Origin: Archangium lipolyticum
Lineage (GTDB): Bacteria > Myxococcota > Myxococcia > Myxococcales > Myxococcaceae
Direction: 5' to 3'
NCBI RefSeq assembly: GCF_024623785.1
Contig: NZ_JANKBZ010000023.1
Coordinates: forward strand, 62,001 to 126,000
Length of the DNA stretch: 64,000 nt
The notes below the pieces were generated by a model. It did no database searches, had not been told where the DNA came from, and saw only the letters and a list, made by a program, of their open reading frames with translations. Positions 1 through 8,415 of this stretch are shown one piece after another; position 1 is the first letter of the stretch, and each line of letters begins with the position of its first letter. The translations under genes and the position numbers were made by a program.

Positions 1-1962
1 TTCCTCTCCGCCGTGGAGAAGGGGCAGCGCGGGGTAGGGCTCTTCCTCCCCACGCGGGCGGCGGTCGAGCAGGTGGCCCAGCACGTACGCACCCACTGGC
101 CGCGCATCCACGCGGCGTACTACCACGGCGGAGAACCGATCCGCGCCATCCGGCCGTTCCTCGAGGGGACGGCGCCCCGGCCCTTCCTCCTGGCCATGAC
201 GGCCGCGGGGCAGAGCGCGCTCAACGTGCAGGGGCTCGACACCCTCGTCATCGATGACACGCGCTTCGCCAATCTCGTCGAGCGCGGGCGGGGCGTGCTC
301 ACGCGCATCCACCTCGGGAACAACGAGCTGCTCCAGATGGCCGGGCGCGTGCATGGCCGCGTCGAGGGCGGACGCATCTTCATCCTGAGCAACCGGGACA
401 TCGACTTCTTCGCGCTCCGCCCGACGGAGCCCGAGTTCCAGCTCGCCGGAGACCCGGAGCGCGTGGCACTCACCGCCGCCGCTCTTGGCGTGCGGGCCGA
501 TGCGTTGGATCTCCCCGTACCGCTCGACCGCGTGGCCTACGACCGCGTGTTCCAGCGGCTGCGGGAGCGCGGCATCGTCGACGCCCAGGGAAGGCTCTCG
601 TCCTACGGCCGCGCGGTCGAGGCACTCCCGGTGGAGCGGGCCTGGGCGGAGCTGATCGTCAATGGAGAGGACGCGCTGCTTCCCTACCTCGCCGTGTGCA
701 GCGCCATCGAGTCGCTCCACCGGATGACGCGCGAGGAGCGCGACCTGGAGGGCGTGCTGGTCACCGGGAGCGACCACCTCACCGCCTACAACCTCTACGC
801 CGAGGCGTACCGCGAGGCGGGCTTCATCGGCGAAGTGTACGGGCTACCGCGTCACCTGTTCCACGCGGAGAAGATGGAGCGCTGGGCCGAGCGGCGCGGC
901 GTGCTGGTGAAGGCCATCGAGGACGCGGCGCTGGTGATGGCGGGCGTCTACCGGAGCGTGGGCGTCGGGCTGCCCGAGCACATGCCGTTCGCGGGGGACC
1001 GAGTGTACCGCCGCTTCGCCGAGCTGCTCGCGCGCTTCATGCCCTTCGACCTCACCATCGACGAGCAGACGGCCTCGGGCGAGCAGGCGCGTGTCGCGAA
1101 GACGAGCGTGTGCGGAAGTTGGGGCGCGGTGGCGGGGATGCTCCGCTACTTCGCCGACCGCTCGGGCAACCCGCACGCCTCCATCGAGGGCACGCACATC
1201 CCGCTCGACATCCTGACGAAGTACGCGCGCCGCACCGATGCCGAACTCACCTATGACCCGTGGCACATGTCGCTCGTGCTCGAGTGGCGCATGGAGTACG
1301 CCGGCTTCGAGCTGGAGCGCGAGATCGAGGTGCTCCGCGCGTGGGGACCGGAGCTGGCGGAGCGCGCACGGCATGCGCTCGCCGAGGCGCTGGGACGAGG
1401 CGAGGCGGAGCACCCGGCGGTGCGCCGCAACCAGCCGGCCATCGACGAGGTGCGAGAGCTGTGGCGCCGCTCGGGCGGACGCACGGCGAAGCTCGGGGTG
1501 CCGGAGTTGACCTCCCTCTACGAGGCGCGGCTCGAGGGGGTCACCACGATGGACGAGCTCGACGCGCGTCCATTGGTGCTGGACCTGGACGCACTGGTTC
1601 CGCCCGGGACGCGCGAGCAGCTCCTGTCGTTGCCAGACGCGGTGAGCATCCGCGACCTCGAAGTGGACCTGGACTACGAAGTGGAGGAGGACGAGGCGGG
1701 ACAGCCCGTGGGGGTGGTGCGGCTCCACCTGCCGGAGAAGCTCGCGCGCACGCTCGTGGAGGAGGAGCTCCCGTTGTTCGACCGGCCCGTGCGCTTCGTC
1801 GTGGGCCGAGGCCGGCGTGGCGCGCTGCGGGCCGACACGCTGCTCGAGCTGCAGGAACTGCTCGACATGCCGTGGATGCCCGAGGAGCTCGAGATGGTAC
1901 GTGACCCGGGCGGTGGTGGGCGTGCGGGGCGGGGCAGGGGAGCCCGGCGCCCGCGACGCTGA
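1..1962 (+). CDS. DEAH-type superfamily 2 helicase, 5' end missing
   Basis: The reading frame is already open at base 1, so the N-terminal part, including Walker A and the DEAH box, lies outside the window. What remains is about 653 residues. The start resembles the second RecA-like lobe of DEAH RNA helicases (HrpA/HrpB-like): a strand reading GLFLPTRAAVEQV, then TAAGQSALNVQGLDTLVIDD, then a motif VI variant QMAGRVHGRVEGG about 120 residues in. A long helical C-terminal part follows, probably a winged-helix/HA2-like region. The end is basic (GRGRGARRPRR), as in RNA-binding tails. It ends 1 bp before the convergent SelO stop. The helicase family is clear; the substrate is not visible from this fragment. 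Confidence 0.8.
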   Translation, partial: FLSAVEKGQRGVGLFLPTRAAVEQVAQHVRTHWPRIHAAYYHGGEPIRAIRPFLEGTAPRPFLLAMTAAGQSALNVQGLDTLVIDDTRFANLVERGRGVLTRIHLGNNELLQMAGRVHGRVEGGRIFILSNRDIDFFALRPTEPEFQLAGDPERVALTAAALGVRADALDLPVPLDRVAYDRVFQRLRERGIVDAQGRLSSYGRAVEALPVERAWAELIVNGEDALLPYLAVCSAIESLHRMTREERDLEGVLVTGSDHLTAYNLYAEAYREAGFIGEVYGLPRHLFHAEKMERWAERRGVLVKAIEDAALVMAGVYRSVGVGLPEHMPFAGDRVYRRFAELLARFMPFDLTIDEQTASGEQARVAKTSVCGSWGAVAGMLRYFADRSGNPHASIEGTHIPLDILTKYARRTDAELTYDPWHMSLVLEWRMEYAGFELEREIEVLRAWGPELAERARHALAEALGRGEAEHPAVRRNQPAIDEVRELWRRSGGRTAKLGVPELTSLYEARLEGVTTMDELDARPLVLDLDALVPPGTREQLLSLPDAVSIRDLEVDLDYEVEEDEAGQPVGVVRLHLPEKLARTLVEEELPLFDRPVRFVVGRGRRGALRADTLLELQELLDMPWMPEELEMVRDPGGGGRAGRGRGARRPRR

Positions 1963-1963
1963 T

Positions 1964-3532
1964 TCAGGAGCTGCAGGAGAGCGCCGAGCACCCTGGCTTG
2001 GATCTCGCCCAATCGGGCCGCCTGGCCGCGTAGGCCTCGCGCCCCGGTTGCTCATCGAAGGGCCGCCGCATCACGTCGAGCAGCGCGTGCACCTTCGAGT
2101 TGTCGCCAGCATGAGCGGCATCGATCGCCTCCTGGGCGAGGTAGTTGCGCAGCACGTACTTCGGATTCACCGCGTCCATCCGGCGCGCCAGCTCGGCGGG
2201 AGCCACACCCTCACGCCTCGTGCGCTGCCACCAGGTGGTCAGCCATTGGAGGCCCTTGGCCAGATGGGGCTCGGGAACCTGCCCGTAGAAGGCCTCGCGC
2301 AGCACGGCCGGGAACTCGACGGGAGCCGCCGGTGCGGTCACCACGCGGGACAGGCCGCGGAAGAAGAGGGTCATGTCCGTCTCTTCCTCGGCGAGCCACG
2401 CGATGCACCCGTTCACCAGGTCGAAGTCGGCTTTGTCCCCGAGTGAGGACAGCCCCAGCTTGGCCGCGAACCGGGCCGCCAGCTCCGTCTCGAACGTGCG
2501 ATCGTACTCGAGCAGCCCCGCTTCGATCAGGGTCTCATCGCCTTCGAGGAGCGGCATCAGCGCGACCCCGAGCCGCTCGACATTCCACATCCCGATGGCG
2601 GGCTGATTGCCATAGCGGTACCGGCGCTGGTCGGCGTCCGTGGTGTTCGGCGTCCATCCCGGGTCGAAGTCGTCGATCCAACCGTAGGGGCCGTAGTCGA
2701 TGGTGAGGCCGAGGATGGACATGTTGTCGGTGTTCATGACGCCGTGGACGAAGCCCACCGCCTGCCAATGCGCGATGAGCTTCGCGGTGCGTCGCGCCAC
2801 CTCGCCGAAGAAGGCGGCGTAGGTGTCCTTCGACGGCTTGCCGAGCTCCGGGAAGAACTGCGTCACCGTGTAGTCCGCGAGCTTCTGGAGCAGCGCCACG
2901 TCCCCCCGGCTGGTGCACAGCTCGAAGTTGCCGAAGCGCAGGAAGCTCGGAGCGACGCGGCAGACGATGGCACCGGGCTCGGCTTCGGGATGCCCGTCGT
3001 AGAACATGTCCCGGATGACCGTGTCTCCGGTGGCGACGAGCGACAGCGCGCGGGTGGTGGGCACGCCCAGGTGGTGCATGGCCTCGCTGCACAGGAACTC
3101 ACGAATGGAGGAGCGCAGCACCGCGCGCCCATCGGCGCGGCGCGAGTAGGGCGTCCGGCCCGCTCCCTTGAGCTGCAACTCGTAGCGCCCGCCGTCGGGA
3201 GCCAGCAGCTCGCCCAGCACGATGGCGCGGCCATCCCCCAGTTGTCCCGCCCAATTGCCGAACTGATGCCCACCGTAGTTGGCCGAGTACGGCACCATGC
3301 CCGGCCACAGTGCGTTTCCGGAGAGGACCTGAACCCACTCGGCGGACTGGAGTGCCGCCTCGTCCAGTCCCAGCAGGCGCACCACCTCGGGGGAGAATGC
3401 GACCAATCGAGGGGCCGAGACTGGAGTGGGCTGTACCTTCGACCAGAGCGCCCCGTGCACCTGGCGCGGCCGCGTGTCGGAGAGCGGGTCACCGGGAGTC
3501 GATTCGATGAACTGAGAAGTGAACTGGGGCAT
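1964..3532 (-). CDS. selO: SelO/YdiU family protein adenylyltransferase (AMPylase)
   Basis: SelO proteins are pseudokinase-fold enzymes that transfer AMP from ATP to Ser, Thr or Tyr of target proteins and are linked to redox stress. The 522-residue product has the family hallmarks: SANYGGHQFGNWAGQLGDGR near residue 80, LKGAGRTPYSR, GRAVLRSSIREFLCSEAMH, and the active-site stretch MNTDNMSILGLTIDYGPYGW. It ends in CSALSCSS, matching the C-terminal redox motif in which animal SelO carries selenocysteine; here the residue is Cys. I chose the ATG at 3532 because homology begins at MPQFTSQF; upstream in-frame codons look like non-coding sequence. It is transcribed divergently from the FNT-type channel gene across about 190 bp. 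Length is close to E. coli YdiU (478). Confidence 0.95.
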   Translation of the reverse strand: MPQFTSQFIESTPGDPLSDTRPRQVHGALWSKVQPTPVSAPRLVAFSPEVVRLLGLDEAALQSAEWVQVLSGNALWPGMVPYSANYGGHQFGNWAGQLGDGRAIVLGELLAPDGGRYELQLKGAGRTPYSRRADGRAVLRSSIREFLCSEAMHHLGVPTTRALSLVATGDTVIRDMFYDGHPEAEPGAIVCRVAPSFLRFGNFELCTSRGDVALLQKLADYTVTQFFPELGKPSKDTYAAFFGEVARRTAKLIAHWQAVGFVHGVMNTDNMSILGLTIDYGPYGWIDDFDPGWTPNTTDADQRRYRYGNQPAIGMWNVERLGVALMPLLEGDETLIEAGLLEYDRTFETELAARFAAKLGLSSLGDKADFDLVNGCIAWLAEEETDMTLFFRGLSRVVTAPAAPVEFPAVLREAFYGQVPEPHLAKGLQWLTTWWQRTRREGVAPAELARRMDAVNPKYVLRNYLAQEAIDAAHAGDNSKVHALLDVMRRPFDEQPGREAYAARRPDWARSKPGCSALSCSS

Positions 3533-3723
3533 GGAACATGGATGTGAAGATGGAGTCACGGATGCAAGCGAGAGAGCGCTGGGCGGAGGAGATTCGGCTC
3601 GGGCCCGGCTTCTTATCAGGGGCCTGACTGCTTGCCCCGTTCTTCGTCCGGAGTTCAATCCCCTCATCCCGAGGCAATGTCCAGGCTTCGTGGGTGCGTG
3701 ATTCCGAACCCACCCCTCCATCC

Positions 3724-5247
3724 ATGAGCACGACAGGCTGGGATGTGGAACCCGGCCGCGAGCTGCGCCACCTGCGAGCCATCCACCCCTCCCATGAGGA
3801 GCTCCGGGAGCTCAGCCGCTCGCTCGCCCTCCATCAGAGCCTGCTGCACCAGCTCCAGGCTCCGGACTTCGCGCCCGGAGCCGTCGAGTTCCCGCGCCAG
3901 TTCCTCATCCGCTTCAACATCCCCGTGTCCGGCGAGGACGGCGACCTGCGCTGGGAGCGGTTGGACGTGGTGCTGGCGGATGACGCCGTGCTCACCGTCG
4001 AACCGTTCCCGTTGGAGCTCGTGGAGCGGGCCCGTGCGCGCTTCCTCCGGCGTGAGCGCCCCGGGGGGATCGATCGCTTCCTGGCGATACTCGTCGAGGA
4101 GGTGGTGGACGGTTTCGGCACGAGGTGGGGCTCCATCCGCGAGGAGCTGCAGGGCTTGGAGACGCAGGGCCTGCGGGCTTCCGCCGGAGCCCTGGGCGCG
4201 GTGGGCAAGGCCCACACGGAGATGGCCGAGCTGCTGCGTGGTCTCCAGGCGGCGCGCGAGTGCCTCGAACAGCTCACGCGCGGGCGCTCCCGGCGCATCG
4301 GGGACGTGGCCATCGCCGAGCTGCTCGCCTCGCTCGACCGGCTCAAGGGCCTGACGGAGACCGTGGTGCAGGTGCGTGAGCACCTCGCCGGCTTGTCCGA
4401 GCAGGCCGCGGCGACCAGCGTGGAGGTGAGCGCCGAGTCACCGGAGGTCATCGAGACCGCCATCGCGCTCGGCGAGCGGCGGCTGCACCGGATGACGGTG
4501 GCCCACGCGATCACGGCGTTCATCGGTGGGCTGGCCGTGAGCTTCGGCGGGGTGGCCATGGCGTGGACGGCGGGACCCTGGACGCACGTGTTGGATCAGA
4601 GCCAGGCGCACCTGCTGGGCTCGATCGCGTTTCCCATCGGCTTCATCATCCTCATCGTGGGCAAGGGCGAGCTGTTCACCGAGAACTTCTTCGTCCCCGT
4701 CACCGGAGTGATGAGCGGCCGGGGCAGGCTGCGCGACCTGTTCCTGTTGTGGGGCTCCACGCTGGCCTTCAACCTGGTGGGAGCCGTCGTCTTCGCGTTC
4801 CTCATCTCGCGCCCGGGCGTGCTGGCGGACGGCGCGCGGCACTTCCTCGTGGAGCTCGTGAAGGAGAAGGTGTTCGTCCCGCTGCCCGTGGCCTTCATGA
4901 AGGCCGTCTTCGCCGGGTGGCTGATGACGATGCTCACGTGGCTGTTGCTCGCGGCACGGGGACAGGGCGCCCGGATGCTCATCATCTGGATGATGGGCTT
5001 CCTCATCTCGGCCGGTCATTTCAACCACGTGGTCATCTCGGCGGCCGAGGTCTTCATGGCCATGGGGGTGGGCGCGCCCGTGTCGGTGGGCGAGTGGGCG
5101 CGGCTCAACTTCCTGCCGGCGCTGCTGGGCAACCTCGTGGGGGGCATTATCTTCGTGACGCTGCTCGGTTACGTGCAGGCGCACTCACTGAGGCGCAGCG
5201 AGCAGCGGGCGCGTGGAGCCGTCCGGCGCCGCGAGACACATCACTGA
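3724..5247 (+). CDS. Formate/nitrite transporter-family channel with CorA-like cytoplasmic N-domain
   Basis: The 507-residue protein has two parts. Residues about 15-225 are soluble and resemble the cytoplasmic domain of CorA Mg2+ channels: an alpha/beta start, the strand DDAVLTVEPFP, then FLAILVEEVVDGFGTRW and a long helical stretch with coiled-coil character. Residues about 245-495 hold six hydrophobic segments with FNT-family features: AFPIGFIILIVGKGELFTEN, AFNLVGAVVFA, MKAVFAGWLMTMLTW, and GFLISAGHFNHVVIS with the conserved pore His. No CorA GMN motif is present, so the pore is FNT-like, as in YfdC. The ATG at 3724 is preferred to a GTG at 3694, though neither has a clear Shine-Dalgarno sequence. 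Substrate (formate, nitrite or other small anion) is unknown. The FNT call is firm; the CorA-like call rests on pattern. Confidence 0.82.
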   Translation: MSTTGWDVEPGRELRHLRAIHPSHEELRELSRSLALHQSLLHQLQAPDFAPGAVEFPRQFLIRFNIPVSGEDGDLRWERLDVVLADDAVLTVEPFPLELVERARARFLRRERPGGIDRFLAILVEEVVDGFGTRWGSIREELQGLETQGLRASAGALGAVGKAHTEMAELLRGLQAARECLEQLTRGRSRRIGDVAIAELLASLDRLKGLTETVVQVREHLAGLSEQAAATSVEVSAESPEVIETAIALGERRLHRMTVAHAITAFIGGLAVSFGGVAMAWTAGPWTHVLDQSQAHLLGSIAFPIGFIILIVGKGELFTENFFVPVTGVMSGRGRLRDLFLLWGSTLAFNLVGAVVFAFLISRPGVLADGARHFLVELVKEKVFVPLPVAFMKAVFAGWLMTMLTWLLLAARGQGARMLIIWMMGFLISAGHFNHVVISAAEVFMAMGVGAPVSVGEWARLNFLPALLGNLVGGIIFVTLLGYVQAHSLRRSEQRARGAVRRRETHH

Positions 5248-5306
5248 CGGGTAGGGCAGAATGTCTCTCCAGGACGTGCGGCACCCGAGTCCGCACACTC
5301 ACGACC

Positions 5307-5879
5307 ATGCAGAGCAAAGCCACCACCGTCGACCAGTACCTCGCCTCGCTCCCAGAGGATCGCCGCGCGGCGATCTCCGCCGTGCGAAAGGTCATCCTCG
5401 AGAACCTTGATAAGAACTACGCGGAGGGCATGCAGTACGGGATGATCGGCTACTACGTCCCGCACGAGGTGTTCCCCGCGGGCTACCACTGCGACCCGAA
5501 GCAGCCGCTGCCGTTCGCGTCGCTGGCCTCGCAGAAGAGCCACATGGCCGTCTACCTGATGTGCGTCTACGGCCAGCCGGAGCAGGAGAAGTGGTTCCGC
5601 GAGGCGTGGGCGAAGACGGGCAAGAAGCTCGACATGGGCAAGTCGTGCGTGCGCTTCAAGAAGCTCGAGGACGTCGCGCTCGACGTGATCGGCGAGGCCA
5701 TCCGCCGTGTGCCCGCCAAGGCGTACATCGCGCACTACGAGTCCGTGATCCGGCCGCCGGAGAAGAAGAAGGCGCCGGCCGCGAAGAAGACCAGCCCTGC
5801 CGCGAAGAAGAGCAAGCCCGTCGAGAAGAAGACCAGGCCGGCGGCGAAGAAGAAGCCAGTGGCGAGGAAGCGCGCGTAG
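5307..5879 (+). CDS. DUF1801-family protein with lysine/alanine-rich histone-like tail
   Basis: The 190-residue product starts with a DUF1801 (YdhG-like) domain: TTVDQYLASLPEDRRAAIS, then YAEGMQYGMIGYYVP, FASLASQKSHMAVYLMCVYG, and KKLDMGKSCVRFKKLEDV, ending near residue 145. The last 40 or so residues are Lys/Ala/Pro-rich with repeated PAAKK-type units, like the tails of bacterial histone H1-like proteins. The function of DUF1801 is unknown. The ATG at 5307 is chosen because the domain begins there; the upstream in-frame sequence overlaps the preceding gene in a different frame. It converges with the immunity gene that ends 6 bp away. The tail suggests nucleic acid binding (inference). Confidence 0.85.
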   Translation: MQSKATTVDQYLASLPEDRRAAISAVRKVILENLDKNYAEGMQYGMIGYYVPHEVFPAGYHCDPKQPLPFASLASQKSHMAVYLMCVYGQPEQEKWFREAWAKTGKKLDMGKSCVRFKKLEDVALDVIGEAIRRVPAKAYIAHYESVIRPPEKKKAPAAKKTSPAAKKSKPVEKKTRPAAKKKPVARKRA

Positions 5880-5884
5880 CGGGC

Positions 5885-6628
5885 TCACTCGTTGGTGGGC
5901 TCGGGTTCCGGACGTTCGATGAGGCCTGCCCGGTCGAGCAGCTCGCGCACACGTGCGGTGAACGTCACATGCTCGGGGTTGCTCGCCGTCATGGGCTCGT
6001 GGGAGAGGATGAGGAGCCAGCCCAGCGCACCCACCGGCTCGATGCGCACGGGGGCGGGCAGCGGTGGCACCGTGCCCAGGCGGCGCGACAAGTACGTCAT
6101 CCAGCCCACCCGCACCTCGAACCCGCGCTTTTCCACGAGGTCCACCATCTCGCCCGAGGATGCCATGGCGAAGTCAGGGTCCCATGCCGTGGCCATGAGG
6201 GTGAGCACCTCGACCAGCACCGGCGCGCGCAGTATCCGATCCCGTACCGCTCCCTGTCTGGGCGGTTTCAGCAGGCACGAATTGGGTCCCCCCCAGGGAG
6301 AGTATCCACCGCAAGAAAGGTGGAGGTCGGTGGCCTCCTCCTTCGCATTCCACAAGATCTGGCTGAAGCCCAGGTTCTCGATGACCTCCTTGTCGACGTC
6401 CGTGCGGATCCTGCTGCGCTGCAGGAGCTTCTCCAGTGCCTTCACCTCCGGGTCGACAGGGTGGCCTGGCAGGCCGCGGGGGGCTCCACGCCCCCCCCGG
6501 TACCATTGGGCGAAGGATGGGTCACATCGTGCCAACCCTCGGAAGAAGAGCTCCGCGCGCCGGGCACACTCCAGCGCCGTCTCCTTCCGTGGGCCCCAGT
6601 ACGCCCCTACGTAGTACCTGTCCTGCAT
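5885..6628 (-). CDS. Imm52-like immunity protein for the adjacent toxin
   Basis: This 247-residue soluble protein begins MQDRYYVGAYWGPRKETA and contains ELFFRGLARCDPSFAQWY, which I recognise as the immunity protein 52 type found in myxobacteria. Such proteins bind and neutralise a partner nuclease toxin in the cytoplasm. The gene lies 20 bp downstream of the toxin gene on the same strand, the usual toxin-immunity order. The ATG at 6628 is chosen because an AAGGAG sequence stands about 10 bases upstream and the homology begins there; upstream in-frame codons overlap the toxin. There is no signal peptide, which fits a cytoplasmic protector. Family assignment is from memory of motif patterns. 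Confidence 0.8.
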   Translation of the reverse strand: MQDRYYVGAYWGPRKETALECARRAELFFRGLARCDPSFAQWYRGGRGAPRGLPGHPVDPEVKALEKLLQRSRIRTDVDKEVIENLGFSQILWNAKEEATDLHLSCGGYSPWGGPNSCLLKPPRQGAVRDRILRAPVLVEVLTLMATAWDPDFAMASSGEMVDLVEKRGFEVRVGWMTYLSRRLGTVPPLPAPVRIEPVGALGWLLILSHEPMTASNPEHVTFTARVRELLDRAGLIERPEPEPTNE

Positions 6629-6648
6629 GTGCGCGTGCTCCTTCCCCT

Positions 6649-8202
6649 CTACCGTACTGGTGGTGCATGGCGGACGGTGATGTTGTCCCATCCTTCATCC
6701 TCGAAGATTTCGCGAAGGAACTTCGCAACCTTGGCGTCAGCGACATGCCAGGTCAGCGGCAGTCCCAACTTCCGGGCCGCCTCCGATTGTTTCCTGGCTT
6801 GTTCCATCATTTCCTTGAACCCGCCGGAAATCCTGTACCAGTACTTGGGCGTGCCATCCGCGTTGAAGAAGGAGCAGTAGCCGGGCCCCTTGGCCTCCAG
6901 CAACTCCCTGCCCTTGATGCCGTCGAACTCCAGCTTTCCAATCATGTAGACCCACCAGGCGGGCCGCCCCGTTACCTGCTCCTGATAGTCCAGGGCGTCC
7001 TTGGATTTGGTGGTGGGTTTCTTGTATGTCCATTTGCCGGGCGCTTGCGCCGAAGCTGTCTGGGTGGCCTTTGCTGCCTGACCCCGCCCACCGCCGGTGT
7101 GTCCCTGGCCTCTACCCGCCATGTGGAGGATGGAGAGGGCGCCCAGGTCCATGCCCACTGTGGCTGTCGTCGTGCCTCCCGCCACCACGGCTCTGCCCAG
7201 TACCATCTCACCCTCGGCCGTGAGCGACAGCACCGGCAGCTCGGCCCCCAACCCGCCGATGCGCCCCACCGTGGCCTCCGCGCCCCCGACCATCATGAGG
7301 ACGTGCGTGGACAGGCGCGCGGCCTCGCGTATCTGGTCCTCCCGAGACATGGCGCCGTAGCGCGCGAAGTACTCGGGCGAGGACGCGATGAGGCGCGCCA
7401 CCGTGTTGGGCAACTGAGCGAGGTCCTCCACGGTGCGGATGGGGTGGAGGATGGATTGAGCCAGGGCCACCACCATCTCCCCCATGGCATCCTGGGCCCC
7501 ATCGAGTGCGGCGTTGAGCGGGTCTCTCCCCAGGCCCAGCTCGGCCAGCGGAGGGCTGTCCGCGCGCCGGAGGGCCTCGGTGACCGGGTAGAAGACACCA
7601 CCGCGCGAGAAGTAGAAGACGCCTACCCGGAGGCCGCCCACCTTCCACTCGCCCTGTACCAGCTCGAGTGGGCCCATGCGCTGAATGGGAGTACCGGTGA
7701 GCGCGGCCACCAGGTAGCCGTCCGGGCGCACCAGCACCAGGAGCCAGAAGCGATCGGCACGCCACTTCAAATCGGCGTACTCCACGCGCTCGCCGCCCTC
7801 GAGGACCTCGCGTAGCAGCCAGGACAGTACCCGGCGCGGGGCGAAGCTCCTCTGCGTCTCGGGTGTCTTCGCCAACAGCTCCAGGAGTTGGCGCGCCTGC
7901 TCCTGGTAGAGCGCCGCGCCCGTCGGGTGCCGTGCTTCTTCCTCCAGGCCGCTGGCCTCCTGTATCACCTGGAAGGGGTCCGCCGTCTGTTCGGGAAGAC
8001 CCCCGGCGCTTCCCGTCGCCCCTTCAGGGGAGGGAGTGACAACGGACTGCCGAGGTCCGGAGTTGTAACGGAACGAGGTGGAGCGCGGGTGGAGGCCGAT
8101 GCCGCTCGTCAGGCCCCCTCGCGGACGGCCCGTGGCGCACCCTGCGAGTAGCACGGCCACTGACAGGGCCAGGAGGACCGCGCCAACGAGACGAGTGGAC
8201 AA
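6649..8202 (-). CDS. Lipoprotein toxin with C-terminal Tox-REase-5 nuclease domain
   Basis: The 517-residue precursor starts at a TTG at 8202, placed by a GGGGAGAGG ribosome site just upstream. This start gives a clean lipoprotein signal MSTRLVGAVLLALSVAVLLAGC with lipobox LAGC. The middle (about 60-370) is alpha-helical and uncharacterised, with glycine-rich hydrophobic stretches around 290-350. The last 120 residues match the Tox-REase-5 type. They carry a PD-(D/E)xK nuclease arrangement: Asp427 in EFDG, then Glu436 and Lys438 in LEAKG, with conserved Trp and Tyr residues around them. It forms a pair with the downstream Imm52-like gene. A lipoprotein carrying a C-terminal nuclease resembles SitA toxins of Myxococcus xanthus, which pass between kin by outer membrane exchange. 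Delivery here is inferred. Confidence 0.85.
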   Translation of the reverse strand: MSTRLVGAVLLALSVAVLLAGCATGRPRGGLTSGIGLHPRSTSFRYNSGPRQSVVTPSPEGATGSAGGLPEQTADPFQVIQEASGLEEEARHPTGAALYQEQARQLLELLAKTPETQRSFAPRRVLSWLLREVLEGGERVEYADLKWRADRFWLLVLVRPDGYLVAALTGTPIQRMGPLELVQGEWKVGGLRVGVFYFSRGGVFYPVTEALRRADSPPLAELGLGRDPLNAALDGAQDAMGEMVVALAQSILHPIRTVEDLAQLPNTVARLIASSPEYFARYGAMSREDQIREAARLSTHVLMMVGGAEATVGRIGGLGAELPVLSLTAEGEMVLGRAVVAGGTTTATVGMDLGALSILHMAGRGQGHTGGGRGQAAKATQTASAQAPGKWTYKKPTTKSKDALDYQEQVTGRPAWWVYMIGKLEFDGIKGRELLEAKGPGYCSFFNADGTPKYWYRISGGFKEMMEQARKQSEAARKLGLPLTWHVADAKVAKFLREIFEDEGWDNITVRHAPPVR

Positions 8203-8281
8203 GCCGCACCTCTCCCCATGTGCATGGACAGAACGCTGACCCGCTGGAATGACAGGCAAGCGTCGTAGGGGCGGTCAAGCC

Positions 8282-8302
8282 AATTTCAGCACGGGTGAAA
8301 TT
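8282..8302. promoter_or_regulatory. Inverted repeat AATTTCA-N7-TGAAATT
   Basis: A perfect 7-bp inverted repeat with a 7-base spacer lies between the lipoprotein toxin gene and the ABC transporter operon. It is AT-rich in otherwise very GC-rich DNA, which suggests an operator. It sits about 80 bp upstream of the toxin TTG start and 115 bp upstream of the ABC gene, so it could serve either. Which regulator binds is unknown. Confidence 0.45.
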
Positions 8303-8343
8303 CACGGCTGTCGGGGACGGGAAATAAATCCGCACTGGCCGCG

Positions 8344-8370
8344 TTGACAGCGCCGATCGCTGTCTTAAGT
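8344..8370 (+). promoter_or_regulatory. Candidate sigma-70 promoter overlapping operator GACAGCG-N5-CGCTGTC
   Basis: A perfect -35 box TTGACA at 8344-8349 is followed after 15-16 bases by TTAAGT/TAAGTG as a possible -10. A perfect 7-bp inverted repeat, GACAGCG (8346-8352) and CGCTGTC (8358-8364), overlaps the -35 and spacer. This is where a repressor dimer would block RNA polymerase. The operon starting at 8416 is the obvious target. The -10 box is weak. Confidence 0.45.
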
Positions 8371-8415
8371 GCAGGCGGCGTTTGAACAGAACCATTCGTT
8401 TCATGGGGTGAGGTC

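Noticed and set aside
844-2055. Long open frame antisense to the helicase gene
   Set aside because: It overlaps conserved helicase sequence fully, its product has no recognisable domain, and such long antisense frames are usual in very GC-rich DNA.
4563-5306. In-frame upstream extension of the DUF1801 gene
   Set aside because: It lies inside the channel gene in another frame, encodes low-complexity Arg/Gly-rich sequence, and the DUF1801 domain starts at 5307.
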